DNA of 64,000 nucleotides from Xestospongia muta (taxonomy: Eukaryota > Porifera > Demospongiae > Haplosclerida > Petrosiidae): the NCBI GenBank assembly GCA_963693285.1, contig OY848917.1:2482501-2546500 (forward strand). The letters are read 5' to 3'. Positions 47,531-57,631 of this stretch are shown here, one piece after another (the first letter of the stretch is position 1; every line of letters begins with the position of its first letter). A program made the position numbers and the translations under genes. Below the pieces are notes generated by a model. That model ran no database searches, was not told the DNA's origin, and saw nothing but the letters and a program-made list of their open reading frames with translations.

Positions 47531-49148
47531 TTTTTCAATTTTCAATAATAATAGTTATACACTGAAAAATGTGCATGTAATTATAATGAACATAGATTGA
47601 TTTTGTAGAATTATCTTATTCATTATTGTATTTATTTTCGTGCATTTTTGGTATTTTTTAAAGTTTTGTCAATGATTGCTATTACTTTTGACAATAATTG
47701 TAGTAAAATGCTAATTAAAAATTTGAACAAATGTTCTTATCATGAATATATAGTGTTGTTCTTAATAATGCCCCTGCTCACTAAACTTCTGTAATATTAC
47801 ATAAGATCACATATATTGACCAATTGTATTTCTACTAAGCTTGTGGTAAATTTAAAATTCAAATTGATCATAATGCAATTAACTTACTTGCTTTATCGCA
47901 ATATAAAATCATCCATGTCAATGTAATATTTTAGTTTTTATAATAACAATATCATTATTGTATCAAAAATAATATATATGCTATAGCCAGCTGGCCTGTC
48001 AACAACAATATAGATCATTTAAAAACAATTATAATGCCCTTAATGATCTCATATTACAAAGTAACACAATATATAACTATAATTAACAGTAGAAGAAACA
48101 ACATTGCTATTAAGTACAGAGACAAAATAAAATGATAACAAATGTGTTACTTTATATGAAATGACAGTTATATGAACTATAAATCACCTCTTTAAAAAGT
48201 GACAATCACTAAAATGCTAATTTAAAAGAAAGAAAAGAGCACTGCAAAAATTTCTTACCAGTGCAAAAAATTTGAAGTAAGAATTATATAAATGTATTAT
48301 TCATAATATGACGGCACAAATTAAAATTTGCACCTGGAGAAAATGTTTATAGTCATTAATCAATCTTTAACTATATCAACAGAAAGGTGTTGCTCCTATT
48401 AGCTAAGTTTTTTATGACAATATAGGTAACTTAAAGAACTTACTGAGAGATAAACTTGTTACAATATACAATTGTCCAAAGTGTCAGCAATGGTTGACAA
48501 GTCCACATACTTGTTGAAACATTTAGTCAGAATCATCATGGATATTGAAGAACAAAGTTTCTCCCAGGCCACTCTGATGCCATAAGTATTTACTATCTAC
48601 TGAGCTCATTCATTTCTATTTTGTCTACATTAAATTCCTCTTCAACTTGGGCATTTAATTTAAAATTCATTTTGTGTTTAAATAAATCATTGATGAAGGG
48701 TTACCAAGTAAAAAGCAGGGTTTTTTACCTGTAGCATTATATGTCTTGTAATTCAAGACATCAGCAATTCACGGACTCATTTTTTACATCATAATGTAGT
48801 TCTTTGTTTGACAATATTAATAATTTTGTAATTATAGTTAGGATTATATGGACTTTTGCTATTTTATATACTATTTTTTTAATTACTAGTACTCGTATTG
48901 TCAACTTCTTTTGAAAGTAACAGCAAAGAACTCAGTGCAATTTTGTTAAATTTAATAGTCTCAATTCAAACCCTAGCTTATAATAAATTTATAAATTATA
49001 AGTTTTTAATGACAAAATTTCATTTAGACTGAACCTTGAAATGATGCATTCTGATAAGTCCATGTAATATTATTCATATTGCTTATGTACATTGCTGAAC
49101 TTATATAGTAGCTTTGCATCACGTGATATCTTGTACAATTTTGCTACC
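47531..49148. other. Intergenic, CC-D to DD-2
   Basis: 47531-48250 is AT-rich with no gene and resembles the DNA 3' of DD-2 (52910-53950). It is followed by the gene relic at 48260-48690 and a conserved DD upstream region with gcatcacgtgat (E-box) about 20 bases before the DD-2 ATG. Confidence 0.5.
48260..48690 (-). pseudogene. Second relic of the 54-56 kb minus-strand gene
   Basis: Aligns with 14885-15310 and with parts of 54000-54150 and 54960-55200. It has the same internal deletion of the repeated exon pairs, so the deletion preceded duplication of the DD block. Confidence 0.6.
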
Positions 49149-52100
49149 ATGGCTGAGAGCGTTGCCTTAGAAAGTTACAGAAAAGATATTGTTGATGTCT
49201 TTAATTCTTACTATGACAAACTTAGCTCAGTGCTTGATGGATGTATTGAGTCGTTTGTCAAAAAGGCGTACGCAGCTCAACTCATATCTGAACAAGTCAT
49301 GAAAGACAAAAACTTCACTAATGTATTCAGTGAACTCAAAGTTGGATTGGAGTTGAAAAGCACTGAGGCAGATATGTTGAAACACTGTGAATGTGTTATT
49401 AAAATACTTGAGGACCTTGGTGGACCAGCAGCAATAGTTGGTAAATATCTTGCCGCTCGACTTACTGGTACGTAAACTATGAGGCTCTGACATATTTAGC
49501 AGTTTCTATATTAATGTAATATTTATATAAGGGAATTCATCCTAAAGACATCATCTGAGTAGGTGTGGTCAATAAATCTTAAACCTAGATTTCAGGATAG
49601 CCTAGATCCACATAAGCTGCATATTAAATTATTACATGTATTAGATATTGGCAGTGTCTATTCGTCCAGCAGGAAATGTATACTTTGTTGTGTATTAAAC
49701 TGATCCCCACCCCTTAAACCTTTATACAACAAAGTATACATTTCCTGCCGGACGAATAGACACTACATTAGATATTCGTTAACCATTTTTCTGCTTGACA
49801 TGCTGCATGTGCCAGGTGGTCTTATAATTGTTTTAGACTATATGTTAACTATATATACAGCAACAAATGACTTGGATATGTACTTGCATGTGCTCATCAG
49901 TACTTATGAGCTGACTAACGTCATAGACCATGACCATAGATACACTACAACACAACTTCCTTGTCCTGCTTAAGATTTCATCTTAGGTACCTAATGTTAC
50001 TAACGATATATCATAGGTATATCTGTCTTCATCAATCTAATATATCATTGTATACAACTTTTGAGAGCAATGAATGAAATTACACAGCATCTTTTAGCTG
50101 CCCATGCATATAACAGTGACTGATATATAATGCATGAAGCTTTTCACTAGCTTGGTCGTCTTTATTTTTAGCATTCTATAGCTATTAGTCTTTCACTAAA
50201 ACTGCTGCTAGTCTTGTAATCTTTGTAGCTCCAGTCAGTGTTTCACTGTGAAGTTATTAGCTTCAAAAACAAAATATAGGATGATTTTTTAATTAGTCTT
50301 GTTTCTTATATATATATATATTTATGACTTCAGTAATGTAACAAACTATAGATGTAGTTACATTATAATCCATTAAGAGCATACTTGTACCTTCTTACTT
50401 TTCATTTTAGATTTGCCAAATCTTTTAAACCAGTATGGCCTGACTTACAAAGACATTGATAAACATTGTGATGAGGGTCTTTTCATGGAAGTTTCTCAAC
50501 ATGTAGACGACTACATGAAACTTGGCCATGGGCTTAATTTGCCAGATGAAATACTTACGAATATTTCACAAAACAAGAAAGATGACATAGAAAGAAAGAT
50601 TGCTATAATGTGGGCCTGGAAACGAAGAAATGGCAGTGCTGCTACCTGTACTGAACTAGTAAAAGTCTTTTTGAAATTGGAAGATCGATCAGCAGCAGAA
50701 TACATTTTGAAATATCTTTTAAAGCAGAAAACAATACCTCATCAATCCAACTTTCAATTTCATCTTAATCCACAAAAAGCAAAGGATCGTTATCCAAATT
50801 GGGATGATTATACCGAGAGTGAGAAGGAAGATGTGAAAAATACACTAATGGACAAAAACCAAGAGATACGAGAAGCTTATACTGTTTTCTTTAGCCAAAT
50901 TATGCGTTCATTCATTGAGCGTAAAGTTAATCCAATGGTTATTCGGTCACTTGCTAATAGCTATGGTCAGGTTCTTTGTGAAGTGTTTGCCACATCCAGT
51001 AAAGATGACAGCATTCCTACAGTGTTTTATGAATTTTCCAGACATTGCACATGGTTCAATTATGAATTGCTTCGAGTCATTCTTAAGATTGAAGGTAATG
51101 ACGTTGAAAAAGAATGCTTACAGACATATGAAGATGACTATCTTATCCCATATTTGAATCTCTCTATTTTTGAGATACCGTGCACTCCATCTGAAGATCC
51201 ATCTCGTACCCATCTCCTTTTTAAAGTATCTGCAGATTTGTGTATAACTGGGAACCAAGTGAAAGCTATTCAACGAAACCTTGCCAAGTTACTTGGGTTT
51301 AAACACAGTACTATCTTGCATTTTGAAGATTATAATGAAGGGTGTATTGAATTGGTATTTAGTATTCCCACTGCAGTGTTGAATGAAAGTCTTCGTTTTT
51401 CTCCAATATTAACATTAATAGAGTCGGAAGAATCAAGGAGTTGTTATAAAGTTACTGTTGATCTCCTTACTGTCTTGTAAGTGTTTTTTTTTATTAATTT
51501 ATTATTTTTAATCTACGTTGTTAGATCATGTTCAGATACACCAGAGGTATCAATTCTTTGTAATATGCTACAAGATGCCCTCAAACAGCTGAATCTAAAA
51601 TCAAAAAATGAAGAGAGTGGTCAGTTCATTCTATTAATTCATAATATTACCTTATGTGTACAGAGTTTGAGAGGTTACTTGATCCTAAAGTGTTGAGAAG
51701 AAAGTCAATACAAATAGAACATGAACAAACAAGTATATAACAGACATTTTATTTAATTATATTATTCCATTGTTCTTATGTAGAGAAACTGAAAGAAATA
51801 ATAAATGAAAAAGAAGAGTTGATGAATGAACTCATGAACACTAGAGAAGAGTTTGTTCCGGTAGCAATGAAGGTACTACATCACGACACTAAAAATACTA
51901 AACTTTGTATTTATATTTTGTACATAATCAAATTATTAACAAAGAAAGAAGGATCAAACTTTCGTATAATTACATGTACATGATGTTTTCAGATTGATCC
52001 TTGAGTTGAACAGTTGTCTCTTAACCAAATAATACAAACTTGCCTATATCTGATATACATTTTGAAAGAGAAGCACATGCTATATATAACGTGTATACTA

Positions 52101-52909
52101 TGGTTTTATCATAATACCAGTAAAGTAATCACAAGAGCTAAAATTTGACAAATGACCAACGGCACCAACAAGAAAGTGATCGACAACACATATGACTATT
52201 CTTAGAGGTTGGGATTGCATTAACATGTAAATGTAATATAAGGTCAAATTGTATAGGTACGAGGTATAATATCCATTGTTCTTATAATACATATAGAAAT
52301 TTCCAGACAAATTAAGAGTAATTGGACAAATCTTGAAAGAAATGGCATTTGGTAGTCGAAGCAGTTCCCGTCGCTCTTCCTCTCAGGTAAGTAACTGTGA
52401 TGTAAATCTGTGGTATTTTTGAAACAATAGCACCAATAAGTCACATAAAGGACTTGTGTACCTGTTATAATGCCACACCCAATTATATGATCATTTTACA
52501 TAGGTTACGGTTTCTAACAGGACTAGGTGTGGTTAATTTATATTGTCGAACACACTTTTATGTGACAGGCAGTTCTTTAATTTTTTTGGCCATGTGATAT
52601 GTACATAAACAATTATGTCCATAAGGGCTATTCATGTCCAAACCATAGTAGAAATTGTTGAGTGCTTCTATTTATGTGTAAATTCATTGTTAATACATTA
52701 AGTTAATAAGTGTGAAAGCAATTAAGGCATGTTAAATTGTTAACATGAAACATGTACACTTATAATATGTAATAAGTACTGTATTATTGAGTTACTGTGT
52801 GTTTATCTTTATCAAATAGTCTCGTCATTCAAGACCTCAGCAATACATGGAACCTTTTTCTCCTTCTGGCCCATCCTCATCTACTTCCTCGTTAGAACAA
52901 AATTACTAA
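49149..52909 (+). CDS. DD-2: helical domain + Death domain + short coiled-coil tail (7 exons, about 605 aa)
   Basis: Exons: 49149-49467, 50411-51476, 51525-51619, 51664-51732, 51784-51872, 52297-52386, 52820-52909 (TAA); phases agree. The frame is open a further 57 bases upstream, but the ATG shared with DD-1 (ACCATGG, MAESVALESYRK) is chosen. It has the same N-terminal helical domain, Death domain (LGHGLNLPDEILTNI, WAWKRRNGSAAT) and extension as DD-1, differing by scattered residues. It lacks the whole coiled-coil body with cassettes and large exon. A short coil runs straight into the CC-D-type tail (LRVIGQILKEMAF, SSSRRSSSQ, SRHSRPQQYMEPFSP, LEQNY). Exon 4 is 18 bases shorter than in DD-1. 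A chimera of a DD 5' part and a CC-D 3' part; likely a Death-fold adaptor (inferred). Confidence 0.82.
49651..49766. mobile_element. Foldback MITE in DD-2 intron 1
   Basis: Two 39-base arms (49653-49691 and 49726-49764; agtgtctattcgtcc at the left end) are inverted with one mismatch around a short spacer. attagatatt flanks both sides, a 9-10 bp target duplication. The DD-1 intron shows a single attagata site. The long duplication suggests the Mutator group. Confidence 0.65.
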
Positions 52910-53341
52910 TTTTTCAATTTTTCGATAATAATAGTTATTCACTGAAAGTGTGCATGTAATTATAATGAACATAGATTGATTTGTGTAGAATTATCTTATT
53001 CATTATTGTATTTATTTTTATGCATTTTTGATATTTTTTAAAGTTTTGTCAATGATTGCTATTACTTTTGACAATACCGGTAATTGTAGTAAAATGTTAA
53101 TTAAATATTTGAACACAACGTAATTATGATGAATATATAGTACAATTTTAATATGTCTTTAGCTATCTAAACCCTCCATGTAATAACACTCAATACCACA
53201 TGTATTGGACCAACTATTATTCTACTAAAGTTGTAGTAAATTCTGCATGAAAAGTAGGTGTAAATATGATACTCAAGGATATGCATCTGTATCATATGTG
53301 TATTTCATATATGATATTTGCTCATATATGGTACACATATG

Positions 53342-53378
<37 letters not shown>

Positions 53379-54047
53379 ATTAGTGAATAAAGGTGTCTCA
53401 TATATATATACATACATGATGCATATATGATTAGTGCATAGTCTTTATACTAATTTATAGTGTTACACATATAAGTACTGTAAAAACTATATCATGTATT
53501 AGACCTCATACATGAGATAGGTATGATAAAAATTCACACATGAAGTAAATGCATTATTTCATGCAGTGAAATTTGAATTTTATTAATAATTGTTGTATCA
53601 AAACATCAAATCATCTATTACGTCGACATAAGATGTTAGTTTTATAATAACAATGTTATTACTGTACCAAAAAATAATACATAATATAGCTAGCTGACCT
53701 GTCATCAATAATAGATCAATTTATATAAAAACAATTATAAAACACATAATTGTGATTTTGCCTTTCAAAGGAAGACAATACATTAATAAAATTAACAGCA
53801 GAAGAAACAACATTGCCATTGAGTACATAAAACCAAAACAATGTACTACTTTATATAAAGTGACATGTATGAGCTATAAATAACCTCTTGAGAAATATTA
53901 TAAGCACCAGAATGCTAATTTAAAGGAAAGAGAAGAGCACAATAAAAGTTATTACCAGTGCACAAAAACTGAAGTAAAAAATAATTTATTATTCATAATA
54001 TGACAAGACAAATTTAAAATTTGCACCTTGAGCACATTATAAAATGT
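52910..54047. other. Convergent intergenic region
   Basis: Lies between the 3' ends of DD-2 (+) and the minus-strand coiled-coil gene. No gene. It holds AT-rich simple repeat, with (AT)n then (GT)n near 53340-53380 and further tatata-type repeats to about 53440. The first part resembles the DNA 3' of CC-D. Confidence 0.5.
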
Positions 54048-56307
54048 TTAGTCATCAATCATTTCTTTAACTATATCAATGGAAGGAGTACTGCTCCTTT
54101 TAGTAGTGCTTGGACCTTGAAATGAACAATTTGGAGAACTTTGATATAGAGAATCAAAATCAGATCTATCGTTTAGACTTTTGTATGGTGGCTGTAAAAA
54201 AAGGGCATGTTACCTTTACTTAATGGTTATTTACAATGTTTTATTTGTAGTCAGTACAAAACAATTAATTGCTCTTACTGTTTTATAGCAGTGTGCCATT
54301 TTAATTGTAAAAATTGTATGAATAATGAACAGTCATACAAAATAATGTATTTTAACATACCATTTGTAACTGGTCCAAAGGAATAGGAGATGAATGGACT
54401 TTTCTTAAAAAAGCATTTTCATGTTCCAACTTAGATATTGCTTCCTAAATATTAACAAATATATTTATTGGACGGTATTTTTAAAACAAATCACCTGATA
54501 CATTTTATGGCATTCAGAAACTCTCTTATCTGTATCAAATATAAACTGTTCTGTATTTTGACTTGACATAGTATTGAAGTCATATATATCATGTATATTT
54601 TTGTATGGTGGCTGCAAAAATAAAGAGCAATTATAATTGAACATACAAAATTTATTGAGTCCACACTAGAACTCTAATGTAAATTTTAACACACCATCTT
54701 TATCTTGTCTAATGGAATTGGAGATGAATGGACTTGCTTTAAGAAAGCAATTTCATATTCCAATCGCGATACTTTATCCTACATGACTAATTTTAATTAT
54801 CTTAATTTTATTAACAAAGCTACCTGGTATGCTTTATGACATTCAGCAAGTCTTTTTTCAAAATCTTCTTTCTGATGTTGAAATAACTGGATAAAATACA
54901 TTGAGACCATTATTACAGAGATAATTACTGAATACATTCAAACTGATTACATAAAAGTTAGAGCAAAAATTACTACAACATTTAATTGTCCAAAGTATCA
55001 GTAATGCATTGTCTGATGGAGTCCATATACTAGTTGGTATATTTATTCAGAAACATTGAAGAACAGACTTATACCAAACCACTGTGATATCACATATATT
55101 TCCTCCTATCTACTGACCTCATTCTTTTCTTTTTCTTTTCGCCTACATTCCTCCTCCACTTGTTCCAATTGAGCTTTTAACCTTAAATCTTCATTTTGGG
55201 TTGTTTAATAAAGACAATTTAGCTTGTTTATATCTCTGTGTAGTTCTTCTTTTTTCTCTAGCAAGTTTTTTAGTGACAATTCTAATGTTCTAGCTTTTAA
55301 ATCTGCTTCCTCTTTTTCAATCATTAGCTTGTTTATTATAAAGTCCTGAGATTTAACTTCATTATGAGATTCACTTAGAGCTTTTTCTAATTCATCGATA
55401 ATAACTTGACTTGATGGGTCCACTAAAGACACAGCATGTACCTACACACAATGACATGATAATGATAACACGCAAACTATCATAGCATCTATTTAGTAAA
55501 GCAATTACAACACAAAAAGTGTTAATAATGTTACATATGCCAAGTTACTATATAGGAGAACAGCTACAAGAAGAGGATAAATTATTTTTTAAATCATAAA
55601 ATGTAAAGATGTTAGCTAAAACATCTGAAACACAACCAAAGTGAGAATGGTAACAAGGTATAGCCAGGATTATACAATTTAATTCTCATGAATGTAATAA
55701 GTGAAATATCACCATGCATGGTAAATGCTTGAATGAGGTTGTGAGACTCTAGTTTTTATACTGTGTGGTTATTATGTGGGAATTTCTATATATACTACCA
55801 TTGCTACTGTTGTTTTTTTTTTAACATTTACAGGCCTCTACCACCATTGTTATGTTTCACTAATTTTTCAGAATTTTTTTAATTACTAGTCTGTGTTCTA
55901 ATAAAATGTATGCATTTTTCGTGTGTGTGTCTGTTCATCACCACTCCTTCTCTCCATTTTGTTTCCTTATTATATGTAAATAAAATGTTATGTAGCACTT
56001 CAACAATTGTGCAAAAATAATTTTTAACACGCAGCTTTATGGAGCTATTATAGATGATAACAAAAAAGAAAAGGTACAATGAACATCAGGACATCCTTAC
56101 ATAGGTAGTACGTTTGCCTGCCATATATATATAATATTATTATTTTGAAATGTATATATATATCTGTAAAAATCTATAACATGCACAAACCTGATCTCTA
56201 CTCATCACCTCACCAGACCATTTCTTAATTCCTTCGCGTATCTTTTTAAAAGTAGCTGTCCTTTTTCTCTCATTTCCTGTGTTGTTGACATGGTTTCCTT
56301 CAGCCAT
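54048..56307 (-). CDS. Coiled-coil gene with duplicated exon pair and an in-frame stop (7 coding exons)
   Basis: Coding exons, 5' to 3': 56307-56191, 55441-55118, 54886-54824, 54778-54695, 54611-54495, 54444-54361, 54191-54048. All are phase 0 with GT-AG ends, about 310 codons. It starts MAEGNHVNNTGNERKR. The second exon is a strong coiled coil but has TAA at 55207-55205, after which the same frame continues as coil for 29 codons to the donor. As it stands, translation would stop after about 117 residues, so this may be a recent pseudogene, a null allele, or a truncated product. The 3' half repeats: ECHKAYQ/ECHKMYQ, then a 28-residue exon with VHSSPIPLDKIKM / VHSSPIPLDQLQM, then an exon starting PPYK. 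No family recognised. Degenerate copies lie upstream of DD-1 and DD-2. Confidence 0.6.
54361..54778 (-). repeat. Tandemly duplicated exons
   Basis: The 28-codon exons 54778-54695 and 54444-54361 share the pattern SxLExExAFLxxVHSSPIPLD. Each is followed by an exon beginning PPYK (54611 and 54191) and preceded by one ending ECHKxYQ. The unit was duplicated with its introns. Confidence 0.8.
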
Positions 56308-57106
56308 CTTGAAATATTAATACATAGCAAATCTTTATTGATGACAACCAAAAAGAACAGAATGTATAACATCCATACATAGCCATACAAAAAATAACAA
56401 TTTTATAGCTGCTATATATTAACCTCATGACAAGCAAATAAAAATCTAGCCAAAAATAGCTATACTTTTTAACACTTATATAGTAGTTAATAAAGATACG
56501 TGCATTATAGATGATACGCAATTCTTCATTATACAATATTCTATGAAACTTCATTTAGCTCTCACATAGCATTAGCCAACAATGGTTAAATAGTAGCCTT
56601 AATGGTTTAATACTAGAGTTTTGGACTATAGGCCAACATGATGTGTTAGGCAAAACATTTTAATAAATACCTATTGCCTTTTGAAGTAGCAGCATTAGAG
56701 TAATTAGTGACAGAGTAATTTACTCATATCCTGTTATGTACTCTCTATGTTACATTATTAGATATGGTATGCTATGAATCTTAATTTTACTCTTAGTGTA
56801 TGTTGATATGTCAATTAGGATATAGTACTGTCATTCATTGCCATGTAGTAATGTTATTTTCTGCTAAAAGTTTGAAAAATGTGTTTGTTTAGAATAAATG
56901 TATCGACACAACACACACATGGATACACATGCAGTTATAAAAATAAGGATTACCAGGTAAGCAAAGTAAATTGTGAAATAGTAAGAAGAGTGCCAATAGA
57001 TAAAAAAATAACATGATTTAACTGAACTTTAATTGTATGCTTATTACCCAGGAACTAGTAAGCTTTAAAAGCTTAAGAATTGGCGTTTCCTAATTTTGAT
57101 TTATGA

Positions 57107-57148
<42 letters not shown>

Positions 57149-57631
57149 ATATTATTCAACTTTTATACTTATAGCCTAACCCTACTGTAATATGTCAACA
57201 ACAATATCACAATTAAGCCACAATAATCACAGTAGTTTTCCTCACCTGTTTTTTCTAGCGACAGGATTTAGGCTCTGAGAGATGTGTTTTTCGACCAGGT
57301 CACACCTCTACCTAGTGGGAGAGGCCGAATACTAAATCCCCGTGTATACTCATATTGTAATATGCAAGTAAAGAAAATTGTTTTGTTTGTAACAAAATAG
57401 ATACAATTTATCTACAAAAAGTAAACATGTTTCAAAAATATGGTATATACATTTGTAAATAGATGAGCATTACAAGTCCTCATGGACTGAGTGTACTAAA
57501 TAGTGGCAAATCATGATAAGATTCAAATATTTTAAAAGATAGAGACGCTTGTAAAAATTATTTAACAATTAACAAGTATGTTCATTCAATAATGAATGCA
57601 ATGTTGCTAAAATACAATAACAATTTCCCCC
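56308..57631. other. Region between the two minus-strand genes, with a candidate first exon
   Basis: Mostly AT-rich with (AT)n(GT)n near 57105-57150. The segment 57246-57345 has markedly higher CpG and GC. On the minus strand it ends in AAACAG|GTGAGG, a good splice donor. An acceptor-like ttcaag precedes the ATG at 56307, so this is a candidate non-coding first exon and promoter of the gene at 54048-56307. Confidence 0.45.
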
